From positions 62,001 through 126,000 of the forward strand of contig CALUOQ010000005.1 of the NCBI GenBank assembly GCA_944322325.1: a stretch of 64,000 nucleotides of DNA, given 5' to 3'. The notes under the pieces are model-generated. The model did not search any database. It had not been told where the DNA came from and saw nothing but the letters and a program-made list of their open reading frames with translations. The stretch comes from an uncultured Alloprevotella sp. (lineage in GTDB: Bacteria; Bacteroidota; Bacteroidia; Bacteroidales; Bacteroidaceae). Position numbers and translations under genes: made by a program. Positions 42,909 through 53,003 of this stretch are shown in pieces; positions within the stretch are counted from its first letter, which is position 1; the number at the start of each line of letters is the position of its first letter.

Positions 42909-44831
42909 ATGGAACAATCAAGGAAGTACGAACTGCTCGAACACATAGACAGTCCCGCCGACCTACGACGGCTCCGCCCCGATTTGTTGCCACAGGTTTG
43001 CGCCGAACTGCGAGACGATATCATCGAAGAACTGGCCCACAACCCCGGACACCTGGCTTCGAGCTTAGGCACGGTCGAACTGACAGTCGCCCTCCATTAC
43101 GTATATAACACGCCCGAGGACCGCATCGTGTGGGACGTCGGGCATCAGGCCTACGGCCACAAGATACTCACCGGCCGCCGCGAGGCTTTTTCCACCAACC
43201 GCAAATTTCACGGACTCGCTCCCTTTCCCACGCCGCGCGAAAGCGAGTACGACACTTTCACCTGCGGACACGCCAGCAACTCCATCAGTGCGGCCTTAGG
43301 TATGTCCGTCGCAGCCCTGCGGCAGGGAAATACAGACCGCAAGGTAGTGGCCGTCATCGGCGACGGGTCGATGAGCGGAGGCCTCGCTTTCGAAGGCCTC
43401 AACAACGCCGCGTCCACGCCCAACAACCTGCTCATCATACTCAACGACAACAACATGAGCATCGACCGCAGCGTCGGCGGCATGAAGCAGTACCTGCTTC
43501 ACCTGCACACCAGCAGCACCTACAACCGGCTGCGCTACCGTATGTCCAACTGGCTCGGATCGCGCGGATGGCTCAACGACGAGAAGCGCCACCGCATACT
43601 CCGCTTCAACAACGCACTGAAGAGCCTGCTGCAAGGGCAGCAGAACGTGTTCGAAGGAATGAACATCCGCTACTTCGGACCGATTGACGGACACGACGTG
43701 GAGGGCCTCGTGCGCACCCTGCGGGAGATCAAGGACATGCAAGGGCCGAAGCTGCTCCACGTACATACCGTGAAGGGACGCGGATTCAAGCCCGCCGAAC
43801 GGGCCGCCACGCTCTGGCACGCACCGGGGAAGTTCGACCCCGCACACGGCGTACGTCTCGAGGAACAGACACCGGGCCAGCCGCCACGCTTCCAAGACGT
43901 GTTCGGCGAAACGCTGCTCGAACTGGCGCAAACCAACCCCGCCATCGTCGGCGTCACGCCGGCCATGCCCACAGGCTGCTCCATGAACATCCTGATGAAA
44001 GCCCTGCCCGATCGCGCCTTCGACGTAGGCATCGCCGAAGGCCACGCCGTAACGTTCTCCGCCGGCATGGCCAAAGACGGGCTCATTCCTTTTTGCAACA
44101 TATACTCCGCTTTTGCCCAGCGGGCTTACGACAACATCATCCACGACGCCGCCATTCTCAACCTGCCCGTCGTGCTGTGTCTGGACCGCGCCGGTCTGGT
44201 CGGCGAGGACGGCCCCACGCACCACGGTGTCTTCGACTTGGCCGCCCTGCGCCCCGTGCCGAATGTCACCATCGCCTCACCTTACGACGAGCACGAACTG
44301 CGCCGTCTCATGTACACTGCCCAACTGCCCGGCAAGGGACTTTTCGTCATCCGCTACCCCCGCGGCCGCGGCTACTTGGCCGACTGGCGCTGCCCGCTCA
44401 CCGAAATACCCGTCGGCCGCGGCCGGCGGCTCAAGGAGGGCAAGGACCTCGCTGTCGTCACGCTCGGCCCCATCGGCCACGTCGCCGCCGAGGCCATCCA
44501 AGCCGTCGAGTCAACACTCGCCGCCCAAGGCCAGCCCGTCGCCATCGCCCACTACGACCTGCGTTTCCTTAAGCCGCTCGACACCGGACTGCTCGACGAA
44601 ATCGGGAACCGCTTCCGGCGCGTCGTCACCGTCGAGGACGGCGTCCGCGCCGGCGGCATGGGCAGCGCCGTCCTCGAATACCTGAGCGACCACGGCTACG
44701 CCACGCACGTCGAGCGCATCGGGCTGCCCGACACCTTCGTCGAACATGGCGACCTGCCCTCACTTTATCATCTCGTGGGCCTCGACAAGGACGGGCTCAC
44801 CGCCATATTACAAAAACAACTGCACTCATGA
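42909..44831 (+). CDS. dxs: 1-deoxy-D-xylulose-5-phosphate synthase
   Basis: 640 residues from ATG 42909. TPP-enzyme blocks: [55 protein letters not shown] with the metal/TPP site, [11 protein letters not shown]-like [46 protein letters not shown] and [19 protein letters not shown]. It makes DXP, the first step of the MEP isoprenoid route and the precursor for thiamine and pyridoxal. It overlaps trkA by 4 bases. Confidence 0.95.
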   Translation: MEQSRKYELLEHIDSPADLRRLRPDLLPQVCAELRDDIIEELAHNPGHLASSLGTVELTVALHYVYNTPEDRIVWDVGHQAYGHKILTGRREAFSTNRKFHGLAPFPTPRESEYDTFTCGHASNSISAALGMSVAALRQGNTDRKVVAVIGDGSMSGGLAFEGLNNAASTPNNLLIILNDNNMSIDRSVGGMKQYLLHLHTSSTYNRLRYRMSNWLGSRGWLNDEKRHRILRFNNALKSLLQGQQNVFEGMNIRYFGPIDGHDVEGLVRTLREIKDMQGPKLLHVHTVKGRGFKPAERAATLWHAPGKFDPAHGVRLEEQTPGQPPRFQDVFGETLLELAQTNPAIVGVTPAMPTGCSMNILMKALPDRAFDVGIAEGHAVTFSAGMAKDGLIPFCNIYSAFAQRAYDNIIHDAAILNLPVVLCLDRAGLVGEDGPTHHGVFDLAALRPVPNVTIASPYDEHELRRLMYTAQLPGKGLFVIRYPRGRGYLADWRCPLTEIPVGRGRRLKEGKDLAVVTLGPIGHVAAEAIQAVESTLAAQGQPVAIAHYDLRFLKPLDTGLLDEIGNRFRRVVTVEDGVRAGGMGSAVLEYLSDHGYATHVERIGLPDTFVEHGDLPSLYHLVGLDKDGLTAILQKQLHS

Positions 44832-46174
44832 GAATCGTCATTGCCGGGGCCGGAGCCGTAGGTACCCACTTGGCAAAACTCCTCTCCCGCGAACGTCACG
44901 ACATCGTTCTCCTCGACGAAAATCCCGGCCGGCTCGAAACCATCGGAGCCGACTTCGACCTAATGACCCTTGCCTCGTCTCCCCTGTCCATTACCGGACT
45001 GCGCGAAGCCGGCACGCCAAAAGCCGACCTCTTTATCGGCGTCACGCCCGACGAAGCGCACAATATGACCTGCTGCATGTTGGCGCACAAGCTCGGAGCG
45101 AAGCGCACCGTGGCCAGAGTGGACAGCGAAGAATACACCCTGCCCGACAACGCGGAGTTCTTCCGCAGCGTGGGCATCGACTCGATCATTTATCCTGAGA
45201 TGCTGGCCGGACAGGAAATCATGTCGAACATACGCCGCAGCTGGGCGCGCCAATGGTGGGAAGTACACGGCGGAGCGCTCATCATGGTCGGCGTGAAAGT
45301 GCGTACCGGAGCCCGCGTGCTCAACATTCCGCTCCGCGAGCTTTGCACGGCCGACGCGCCCTACCACGTAGTAGCCATCAAGCGCGACGGCGACACCATC
45401 ATTCCCCACGGCGACGACAGTCTGCTCCACGGCGACATGGTCTATTTCATGACCACGCCCATGTACACCCACTACATCCGCGAACAGGTCGGAAAGGCCG
45501 ACTACCCCGACGTGCACAACGTCATCATCATGGGAGGCGGCGACACGACCCTGCAAGCCCTGCGCAACATGCCCGACGACCTCCACGCAAAAATCATCGA
45601 AGCCAGCGAGGAGCGCTGCCGGCAGCTCAACGACCTGCTCGGTGACCGCCGCCACATTCTCGTCATACACGGCGACGGGCGCGACGTCGACCTGCTGCGC
45701 GACGAGGGCGCGCACACTGCGCAGGCCTTTGCCGCCCTGACCGGCAGCGCCGAGACCAACATTCTGGCCTGCCTCACGGCCAAACGCCTCGGCGTACACA
45801 AGACCGTCGCCCGCATCGAGAATGCCGACTATGCCGGCATGGCCGAAAACCTCGACATCGGTTCCATCATCAACAAGCGCACCTTTGCCGCCGGCCATAT
45901 CTACAAAATGATGCTCAAGGCCGACGTGACCAACGTCAAGTGCCTCACGGTGGCCAATGCCGACGTCGCCGAATTCACGGCCGCCGAGGGCTCGAAGGTG
46001 ACGCGCCATCAGGTCAAGGACCTCAACCTCCCGTCCACCACGACGCTGGGCGGCCTCGTACGCGACGGCCGCGGCTACCTCATCGGCGGTGCCACGCAAA
46101 TCAAGGCCGGCGACACCGTCATGGCCTTCTGCATCGACAACAGCATCAAGAAACTGGAAAAGTTCTTCAACTGA
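44828..46174 (+). CDS. trkA: Trk potassium uptake system NAD-binding subunit
   Basis: 448 residues, two RCK-type NAD-binding halves. The first begins [20 protein letters not shown], and the second has [20 protein letters not shown] near residue 230, where the usual GxGxxG is GGGDTT. TrkA_C domains follow each half. It gates the TrkH channel encoded next. The ATGA overlap with dxs implies coupled translation; a functional link between the two is not obvious. Confidence 0.93.
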   Translation: MRIVIAGAGAVGTHLAKLLSRERHDIVLLDENPGRLETIGADFDLMTLASSPLSITGLREAGTPKADLFIGVTPDEAHNMTCCMLAHKLGAKRTVARVDSEEYTLPDNAEFFRSVGIDSIIYPEMLAGQEIMSNIRRSWARQWWEVHGGALIMVGVKVRTGARVLNIPLRELCTADAPYHVVAIKRDGDTIIPHGDDSLLHGDMVYFMTTPMYTHYIREQVGKADYPDVHNVIIMGGGDTTLQALRNMPDDLHAKIIEASEERCRQLNDLLGDRRHILVIHGDGRDVDLLRDEGAHTAQAFAALTGSAETNILACLTAKRLGVHKTVARIENADYAGMAENLDIGSIINKRTFAAGHIYKMMLKADVTNVKCLTVANADVAEFTAAEGSKVTRHQVKDLNLPSTTTLGGLVRDGRGYLIGGATQIKAGDTVMAFCIDNSIKKLEKFFN

Positions 46175-46190
46175 CCTTTCCCCTCCGGTC

Positions 46191-47648
46191 ATGGTAAACA
46201 CTAAAATCAACGCCAGCATCCTCGCTTCGCTGCTCTACCTCGAAGCGGTTCTCATGGTTGCCTGCGTCGGCGTAGGGCTCTACTACGGCGAGCGCGACTT
46301 CTCTGCTTTCGTGCTGCCCATGTGCATCGCCGTCGTCCTGGGCAGCCTCCTGAAGTTCTACAGCCGCGGTGCCAATCGCCACATGAGCCGCCGGGACGGC
46401 TACCTCATCGTTTCGATCACCTGGGTCGTATTCACGGCCGTCGGCATGCTTCCCCTGCTCGTCGGCGGGTACGAGACGCGCGTCGCAGCCGCCTTCTTCG
46501 AAATCATGTCGGGCTTCACCACCACGGGTGCCACCGTGCTTACGAACATCGACAGCCTGCCGCCGTCCATTTTGTTCTGGCGAAGCCTGACGCACTGGAT
46601 GGGCGGTATGGGCATCGTATTCTTCACCATCGCCGTCCTGCCGACCATGGGCACGGGCGACCTGAAGCTCTTCTCGGCCGAAGCCACGGGCATGAAGCTC
46701 GGCAAGCTCCATCCGCGCATCCGCACGACGGCGCAATGGCTCTGGGCCATCTACCTCACACTCACCGTGAGCTGTGCCCTCGCGCTCTGGCTGGCGGGCA
46801 TGTCGCCCTTTGACGCGGTGAACCACGCCATGTCCACGGCGGCCACGGGCGGCTTCTCGACGCACCAGGACGGCATTGCCTGGTTTCAATCGAGCGCCGT
46901 AGAGTACGTCGAACTGGCTTTCATGTTTCTGGCCAGCATCAACTTCACCCTACTCTACCTGCTCCTCATCAAGGGCCGGCTGCGCAGCGTGCTGCGCGAC
47001 GGCGAACTGCGCTGCTTCGTGCTGCTGTGCGTCGGTGCGTCGGCGTTCATCGCGGCCTCGCTCGTCGTCTGTCAGGGCTACCCCCTCGAACGGGCCCTGC
47101 GCGAGGCGGCCTTCCATGTCGTGTCGTGCCAGTCAACCACGGGATTCATTGCCTTCGATTTTCGCGAGTGGCCGGCGTTCACACTGCCCGTCATGCTGTT
47201 CATCATGGCCGTAGGTGCCTGTGCCGGTTCGACTACGGGCGGCTTCAAGTGCGTCCGCCTGCTCACGCTGGCCCGGCTGGCGCGCAGCGAGTTCAAGCAC
47301 ATCCTCCATCCACGCGCCATGTTGCCCGTCCGCATCGACGGCACCACGTTGACCAGCCAAGTAGTCCGCACGCTCACCGCTTTCACGGCGCTCTACCTCC
47401 TGCTCCACATCGTGTCCACCTTTATCCTCGTCTGGACGGGCCTGCCCTTCCTCGACGCGCTGGCGGTCAGCATTTCCTCGTTCAGCAATGTCGGTCCGGC
47501 CTTCGGCCAACTCTTCAGCCCGCTCGACGCGTGGAACAGTCTTTCCGACGTGGGATTGTGGACGTGCTCCTTCATGATGTTGGCGGGCCGCCTCGAAATT
47601 TTCTCCCTCCTGCTGCCTCTTTTCCCCAGCTTCTGGCGCGAGAATTAG
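46191..47648 (+). CDS. trkH: Trk potassium uptake membrane subunit
   Basis: 485 residues from ATG 46191; the open frame extends back into trkA, but this is the family start. About ten or more hydrophobic helices. Selectivity-filter-like loops are SGFTTTGATVL, STAATGGFST, SCQSTTGFIAFD and ISSFSNVGPAFG, the four repeats expected for TrkH/KtrB. It carries K+ across the inner membrane together with TrkA. Confidence 0.93.
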   Translation: MVNTKINASILASLLYLEAVLMVACVGVGLYYGERDFSAFVLPMCIAVVLGSLLKFYSRGANRHMSRRDGYLIVSITWVVFTAVGMLPLLVGGYETRVAAAFFEIMSGFTTTGATVLTNIDSLPPSILFWRSLTHWMGGMGIVFFTIAVLPTMGTGDLKLFSAEATGMKLGKLHPRIRTTAQWLWAIYLTLTVSCALALWLAGMSPFDAVNHAMSTAATGGFSTHQDGIAWFQSSAVEYVELAFMFLASINFTLLYLLLIKGRLRSVLRDGELRCFVLLCVGASAFIAASLVVCQGYPLERALREAAFHVVSCQSTTGFIAFDFREWPAFTLPVMLFIMAVGACAGSTTGGFKCVRLLTLARLARSEFKHILHPRAMLPVRIDGTTLTSQVVRTLTAFTALYLLLHIVSTFILVWTGLPFLDALAVSISSFSNVGPAFGQLFSPLDAWNSLSDVGLWTCSFMMLAGRLEIFSLLLPLFPSFWREN

Positions 47649-47676
47649 CCGCACACCGTCCATAATCCCCAAACCT

Positions 47677-48354
47677 ATGCCTACTGACAGCCGGGCGGCC
47701 ACCGCCCTCCGTTTCCTTGCCGACATTGCGGCGCACAACGACCGCGAATGGTTTGCCGCCCATCGCACACGTTACGACGAAGCGCGCGCCGCTTTCGAAA
47801 GCCTCGTCGAAGAGCTCATCCCCGCCGTGGCGCAGGTAGAGCCCGCCGTGGCGCCGCTCACGGTGCGCGACTGCACCTACCGCTTCTACCGCGACACGCG
47901 CTTCTCGCCCGACAAGTCGCCCTACAAGCGCCATTTCGGCGCCTACCTCAACCCGCTGGGCAGGAAGTCGCCCCACGGCGGCTACTACTTGCACTTCGAG
48001 CCCGGCCACTGCCTCGTGGCGGGCGGTGCCTACTGCCTCGAGCCCAAGGTGTTGCGCGCCGTGCGCGAGAGCGTCGTCGACCGCATCGACGAGTTCCGCG
48101 CCATTGTCGAGGCGCCCGCTTTCCGACGCCGCTTCCCTACCCTCGGTTCGGAGTGGGTCAAGACTGTGCCCAAGGGTTTCCCCCGCGATTTTCCCTGGCC
48201 CGACTACATCCGCTGCAAGGACTACTCCGTGAGCCAGTCCCTGCCCGACGCTTTCTTCGACCGCCCCGACTGGATGGCGCAGGTCGTCGATGCGTTCGCC
48301 TGCATGAAGCCCTTTCTTGACTTCGTCAACGACACGGTCGACGACTACCTTTAG
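47677..48354 (+). CDS. DUF2461-family protein
   Basis: 225 residues, cytoplasmic. Typical blocks: ALRFLADIAAHNDREWFAAH, YRFYRDTRFSPDKSPYKRHF, SPHGGYYLHFEPGHCLVAGG and KGFPRDFPWPDYIRCKDYSV. The family is widespread with no proven function. It lies 28 bases after trkH. Confidence 0.88.
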   Translation: MPTDSRAATALRFLADIAAHNDREWFAAHRTRYDEARAAFESLVEELIPAVAQVEPAVAPLTVRDCTYRFYRDTRFSPDKSPYKRHFGAYLNPLGRKSPHGGYYLHFEPGHCLVAGGAYCLEPKVLRAVRESVVDRIDEFRAIVEAPAFRRRFPTLGSEWVKTVPKGFPRDFPWPDYIRCKDYSVSQSLPDAFFDRPDWMAQVVDAFACMKPFLDFVNDTVDDYL

Positions 48355-48432
48355 CCGCATCCCGACGGCCCCGGCGCGACGGCTCGGCGCAGTTTTCCGC
48401 CCCACGGTGCACCGCCGAGCCGAAAAAAACTG

Positions 48433-48440
48433 TATCTTTG
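48433..48440 (+). promoter_or_regulatory. -7 box for the GIN-domain gene cluster
   Basis: TATCTTTG matches TAnnTTTG. The first ATG of the cluster is at 48616, so about 170 nt of leader would be transcribed, including all of repeat element copy 5. Confidence 0.7.
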
Positions 48441-48488
48441 TCGACAACCGCCGTTGCGGACGAAACGTCGGTCGCCCTGACCGCCCGG

Positions 48489-48568
48489 ACAAGTGTAGTC
48501 CCAGGAAAAACGATCGCTACGATAGAAATTTCTATCGCTACGACAGGAAAAACGGGGACAGCACTTGT
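48489..48568. repeat. 21-bp-period palindromic element, copy 5 (4 units), in a leader
   Basis: Units start at 48489, 48510, 48531 and 48552. The centre, CGATAGAAATTTCTATCG, is a perfect 18-bp palindrome. It lies between the -7 box and the first gene of the GIN cluster, so it should be present in the mRNA leader. Confidence 0.9.
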
Positions 48569-48615
48569 TAGAACCGCCCGCCGGCTAGACGTAGATACCC
48601 TAACCGAACCTGCAC

Positions 48616-49335
48616 ATGAACCGCCTGCTCATCCCCCTGCTCGCCCTGATGCTCACCGCCTGCAACGTCGGCGGCATACCCGACAAGGTGCTCGACATCG
48701 CCGAAAGCCGCATGGACACCACCGGCTACGTCGGCCGCACCATTCCCGTCGGCGCCTACCGCTCGCTCCTCGTCGACGGCTTCGCCTCAGTCCGCTACAA
48801 CGCGCAGACCACCGGCGACGCACGCGTTGAGGTCCGCGTACATCCCGACTACGCCGACAGTCTGCGCGTTGAGGTGCGCGACAGCATGCTCCGCCTCGGC
48901 ATGGAGGGCACCACCTCGGTGAAGCTGGACGACGCGGAGCCCCTGAAACCATACTACACAGCCACCGTCTACGGCCCGGCGCCCCGCGGCGTGACGCTGG
49001 CCGGCGCCGGCCGGCTCGAGCTCGGCCAGTGGCAGAGTCCTGCCCCGCTGACCGTCCGTCTTACCGGAGCAGCCAATGTCGAAGCGACCCTCGTCGAAGC
49101 GCCCGCCCTTACCCTCATTCTCTCGGGGACAGGGCGCATTGACCTCCCCTCAGTCGCCGTCGGCCACCTCGATGCCTCCGTCAGCGGCGTGGGTGACGTC
49201 CGCCTCGGCGGCACAGCACAGGAGGCCAGCTTCGCCGTCTCGGGCGTCGGGAACATCGACGCTGACCGCCTGAGCGTCGCCGGCCGGGTGGACCGTCAGG
49301 TATCCGGCATGGGGCGCATCCGCGCGGACAAATAA
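48616..49335 (+). CDS. GIN-domain (DUF2807) lipoprotein 1
   Basis: 239 residues, lipobox LMLTAC. The body starts GAYRSLLVDGFASVRYN, the usual entry strand of DUF2807, and continues with short strand repeats centred on Gly (VTLAGAGRLELG, LILSGTGRIDLPS, ASVSGVGDVRLGG, FAVSGVGNIDADR). The predicted fold is a right-handed beta-helix on the cell surface or in the periplasm. The family's role is not established; it is often described as an adhesin-like head. First of four consecutive paralogues. Confidence 0.82.
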   Translation: MNRLLIPLLALMLTACNVGGIPDKVLDIAESRMDTTGYVGRTIPVGAYRSLLVDGFASVRYNAQTTGDARVEVRVHPDYADSLRVEVRDSMLRLGMEGTTSVKLDDAEPLKPYYTATVYGPAPRGVTLAGAGRLELGQWQSPAPLTVRLTGAANVEATLVEAPALTLILSGTGRIDLPSVAVGHLDASVSGVGDVRLGGTAQEASFAVSGVGNIDADRLSVAGRVDRQVSGMGRIRADK

Positions 49336-49375
49336 GCCTGCTCCCTCATTTTTCATAACCTAACCCTTACAAATC

Positions 49376-50287
49376 ATGATGAAAGCCCTTATCTTCCCGC
49401 TCATAGCCGCAGCCAGCCTGCTGACCGCCTGTGGTACATCGCCCAAAGCCCAAGGACAAAAGGTCCCCGCCGGCGCCGTCACGGTCGACCCCTTCACGCA
49501 TCTCGAAGTAGACGGCCGCATCTACCTCACGTTCGTACAGACTAAAGGCACTCCGCGCGTGGTTTATTCCACCGCCGTAGCCACCGCGCGCCATATTGAC
49601 GTCACGTCCACCAGCCACACCCTGCGCATACGTACCGTCCGGACCGAAACGTTCGACGACGACATGCGCTTCGCCGTTACGGTCTACGCACCGGCTCCGG
49701 AAGCCATCGTGTGCAACGGCGTGAGCGACGCCCAGCTCGGCGACATCCGAACGAAAAGTCCGCTGCGCATCACCCTGAACGGCCCGGGCGACATCGAAGC
49801 CGGCCGCATCGAAGCAAGCGAATTCACCGCCGAAAACAGGTCGAGCGGTGACATGGACATCAAGGGCGTCAAGGCCGCCAACGTGCAGTACGCCACACTT
49901 GGGCCGGGCGACCTCAGAAGCGGCATCACGCGCTGCGAGAATCTGGGGAGCAGCCTGTGGGGTCCGGGCGACCTGACGTTACACGACGTCAAGGCGACCA
50001 CGGCCGTCGCGCGGTTGCGCGGCTCGGGAGACTTGGCCATCGAGGACATCAAGGCCGAACGTCTCGACGCACGACTCGACGGTGCGGGCGACCTGACGCT
50101 GTCCGGCATCGACGCCGGTACACTCACCGCCCACTTGTACGGCGCAGGCGACATCACCCTGACCGGGAAAGCCGAAAAAGCCAAACTGTCCCTCAGCGGA
50201 GTCGGCACGCTCGACGCCAGCACGCTGCGGGTAAAGGAAGTCGACACCGACCACCGGAACGGACACGGCGAACTCATCCGTCCCTAA
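49376..50287 (+). CDS. GIN-domain (DUF2807) lipoprotein 2
   Basis: 303 residues, lipobox SLLTAC. VDPFTHLEVDGRIYLTFVQT opens the domain, as in its neighbours. Repeats of the GDL/GDI type follow (LNGPGDIEAGRIE, LGPGDLRSGITR, LWGPGDLTLHDVK, LRGSGDLAIEDIK, LDGAGDLTLSGID, LYGAGDITLTGK), about 20 residues per turn. It begins 40 bases after the first paralogue and is probably in the same transcript. Confidence 0.82.
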   Translation: MMKALIFPLIAAASLLTACGTSPKAQGQKVPAGAVTVDPFTHLEVDGRIYLTFVQTKGTPRVVYSTAVATARHIDVTSTSHTLRIRTVRTETFDDDMRFAVTVYAPAPEAIVCNGVSDAQLGDIRTKSPLRITLNGPGDIEAGRIEASEFTAENRSSGDMDIKGVKAANVQYATLGPGDLRSGITRCENLGSSLWGPGDLTLHDVKATTAVARLRGSGDLAIEDIKAERLDARLDGAGDLTLSGIDAGTLTAHLYGAGDITLTGKAEKAKLSLSGVGTLDASTLRVKEVDTDHRNGHGELIRP

Positions 50288-50302
50288 ACCGTACTACGAC
50301 CT

Positions 50303-51271
50303 ATGCGCACCCTCCTGCTCGCCTCCCTCGCCCTGCTACTGCCCGCCGTCCTGACGGGCGTGGCACCCCACGGCGGTATTTCCACTCCGGTCGACGCCGT
50401 CACCGGCGCCACCGACCCCGTCGGCGACAGCGACACGCCGCGCACCGTCGAGGTCAAAACGTTCCGCCACCTCTCCGCCCGGAGCGTTGTGTCCGTCCGC
50501 CTCGTACAGCAGGCCGGCACGCCCCGCGTGGAATATACCCTACCGGCCGGCGCAAAAGACATACTCCGCGTCCTGAGCGAAGGCGATCGGCTGGTACTCA
50601 CCGTAGCGCTGGACGACTACCAGGCGCTCAATCAGGACATCGAAGTCACCGTTTACACGCCCGACCCGCCCGAAGTCATCGACTTGCAGGGCACGGGTAG
50701 CCTCCAGGCCAACGACCTGCGTGCCGACCACGCCCTGACGTTCACCAGCCAGGGCACGGGCGACGTCCGCCTTGACCATGTGGCCTGCGCCGCGCTCGAA
50801 GTGCAAAACAGCGGCACCGGCGACTTCACGTGGAACAAGGCCGAGGTGCAGGACGGCGCCGTCCTCGTCTCCTCAGGCACCGGCGACATGAAGGGAAGCT
50901 ACCTGCGCTGCGGCGCGCTCGACGCCACTCAACGCGGCACGGGCCGCACCTCGCTCGCCACACTGTACACAGACGTCGCAGCCACCTTTTCCGCGACCCA
51001 CTCCACGCTGAACGTAACCCACGCCGAAGTGGGCGGAACGCTCAGCGCCACGGCCGCCGAGGACGGGCGTATCGAACTGCCGCGCATCGACGCCGCCGCG
51101 CTCACGGCCGAAACGCGCGACAGGGCAAGCCTTACCATCGGCGGCGGAGTGAGCGGTCCGGCCCGCTTCACGTGCGACAGCGAAAACAAACTCGACGCCC
51201 GCCGGCTAAGCATCAGCGGCGAGTGTACCACTCAGGGCAGGCACACGAAAAACCTGCTCCTCATTAAATAA
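50303..51271 (+). CDS. GIN-domain (DUF2807) exported protein 3
   Basis: 322 residues with a signal peptide (MRTLLLASLALLLPAVLTG) but no lipobox cysteine. KTFRHLSARSVVSVRLVQQA replaces the usual entry strand, and LQGTGSLQANDLRAD and TSQGTGDVRLDHVAC continue the Gly-centred repeats. It starts 15 bases after paralogue 2. Confidence 0.78.
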   Translation: MRTLLLASLALLLPAVLTGVAPHGGISTPVDAVTGATDPVGDSDTPRTVEVKTFRHLSARSVVSVRLVQQAGTPRVEYTLPAGAKDILRVLSEGDRLVLTVALDDYQALNQDIEVTVYTPDPPEVIDLQGTGSLQANDLRADHALTFTSQGTGDVRLDHVACAALEVQNSGTGDFTWNKAEVQDGAVLVSSGTGDMKGSYLRCGALDATQRGTGRTSLATLYTDVAATFSATHSTLNVTHAEVGGTLSATAAEDGRIELPRIDAAALTAETRDRASLTIGGGVSGPARFTCDSENKLDARRLSISGECTTQGRHTKNLLLIK

Positions 51272-51309
51272 ATGCCCCTTTACCATAACCGTTAAAAAAT
51301 CACCGATCC

Positions 51310-52956
51310 ATGAAACCACTCCGCCTCCTTCTGTTCGCCGCGCTGGCTTGCCTGCCGGCCGCGGCTGCGCCGGTCGTCGCAAGTACGACGTCCGAAAACG
51401 TGCGCACTGCCCAGACAGTCATCAACCTGCCGAGCCTCACTGCACTCAAAGTAAACGGCCGGCTCAAAGTAGTGTTCGTGCAAAGCAAAGGGCGACCCTA
51501 TATCACGTACAAAGGCGAAAATCTGTCCGTCACCCCCTTTGAGTACACCCACGCGACGGACGGAAAACTGACCCTTACGGGCAGCCGATCCGGCAACCAG
51601 TCCCAACCGACCGTCTACGTCTACGGCCCCATGCCCGCCGACATCGCCGTCTCCAACTTTGCCCAAATCAGGCTGGGCGACCTGAAAACAAACAGCGACC
51701 TTACGCTGCGCATCGCCGACCGGGGCTTTCTCAACACGGGCGACGTGGACTGCCGCAGCCTCACGCTGGAAAAGAACGGCATGAGCCGCGTCCGTATGGG
51801 GAACGTCGACGTCCGACAGGACGCCACCCTCCGCCTGCACGGCAACAACAGCACCCGGATGGGCGACCTCACCGTCGGCGGCACGTTCTGGCTCGAAAAG
51901 GACGGCACACTCAGCGTATGGTGGGGCAAGCTCACCGTCAAGGGTAACATCCGCCTACGCATTACCGACCAAGGCAACGTCGAAAGCGGTGACATCGCCA
52001 CCAACGGACAGTTCCAGCTCGAGAGCCACGGCCTCGCCAACGTCCGGTGGGGCCGGCTCACCGCCAAGGACGACGTTCTCCTCCACCTCAACGACCGGGG
52101 CTGCGTCCGCAGCGGCGACATCAGCGTCGGCCGCCAGCTCGACCTGGCCATGAACAACATGGCCAGCCTTACCGCGGGCCGTATCGACGTCGCCTCCGAC
52201 GCCCGCTTCGCCCTGGACCTCATAGGCGGCATCACCACGGGCGACCTCACCGTCGGTGGTCTCTTCGACCTCAGCCAGAAAAACATGCACCGCGCCAAGC
52301 TGGGACAAGTGGAATGCCAGACGTTCCGGCTCGCCAAGGAGAGCAACACTGAACTGGACATGGGCGACCTCACGGCCGACACCGACATACAACTCACTAC
52401 GACGGGCATAGGCCGAATGACCACAGGCCGCCTCAGCACTAAGGGCACGCTCACCCTGAACTGCGCCCAGCAGACGGCCAGCAGCCTCGGCGACATCGCC
52501 TGCCGCGAGCTGCGTGCCGACCTCTCCGGCAAGTGCCAGCTCAAACTGCCCGCAGTGGAAGTGAAAGGCGACGTATCACTTGCCGCACGCGACGTGAGCA
52601 CCATAACCTTTACCACGCTCGCAACGGACGGCGACATCAGCGTCACGCGGCAGAACATGGCCACGCTCAGCGTAGGCACGCTCGACTGCACCACCCTGAC
52701 CCTGCACAGCAGCGGCGACGGCTGGCTGAATCCCGAAAGCGAAAAAACGAAGAAGGCTTTCCTGCTCGTCAGCAGGCCGGGCGGCGGCATCAACATCACG
52801 CACATGGTCAATCCCTCGCCTTACGTCATTGAGAACAAAGGCAAGAGTATGCTCGAGATCAACCCCTACAGCAACGATGGAAACGACATCCGATTCAAGG
52901 ACGGCTACCACATCGTTCTTCAAAAGCCATCCCGCCAGCTCACCCAACTGCCCTAA
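51310..52956 (+). CDS. GIN-domain (DUF2807) exported protein 4 with 21-residue repeats
   Basis: 548 residues, signal peptide ending near AAA. After the entry segment LPSLTALKVNGRLKVVFVQS, the middle is a regular array of about eleven 20- or 21-residue repeats, each beginning with G-D/R/K-L/I (GDLTVGGTFWLEKDGT, GKLTVKGNIRLRITDQ, GDIATNGQFQLESHGL, GRLTAKDDVLLHLNDR and so on). This is the geometry of a right-handed parallel beta-helix with one turn per repeat. It is the longest of the four paralogues, and unlike the first two it lacks a lipobox. Confidence 0.8.
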   Translation: MKPLRLLLFAALACLPAAAAPVVASTTSENVRTAQTVINLPSLTALKVNGRLKVVFVQSKGRPYITYKGENLSVTPFEYTHATDGKLTLTGSRSGNQSQPTVYVYGPMPADIAVSNFAQIRLGDLKTNSDLTLRIADRGFLNTGDVDCRSLTLEKNGMSRVRMGNVDVRQDATLRLHGNNSTRMGDLTVGGTFWLEKDGTLSVWWGKLTVKGNIRLRITDQGNVESGDIATNGQFQLESHGLANVRWGRLTAKDDVLLHLNDRGCVRSGDISVGRQLDLAMNNMASLTAGRIDVASDARFALDLIGGITTGDLTVGGLFDLSQKNMHRAKLGQVECQTFRLAKESNTELDMGDLTADTDIQLTTTGIGRMTTGRLSTKGTLTLNCAQQTASSLGDIACRELRADLSGKCQLKLPAVEVKGDVSLAARDVSTITFTTLATDGDISVTRQNMATLSVGTLDCTTLTLHSSGDGWLNPESEKTKKAFLLVSRPGGGINITHMVNPSPYVIENKGKSMLEINPYSNDGNDIRFKDGYHIVLQKPSRQLTQLP

Positions 52957-53003
52957 TCATCCCTAACGACCCATCCGCAAATACTTATCCACCTATATAA
53001 ATA

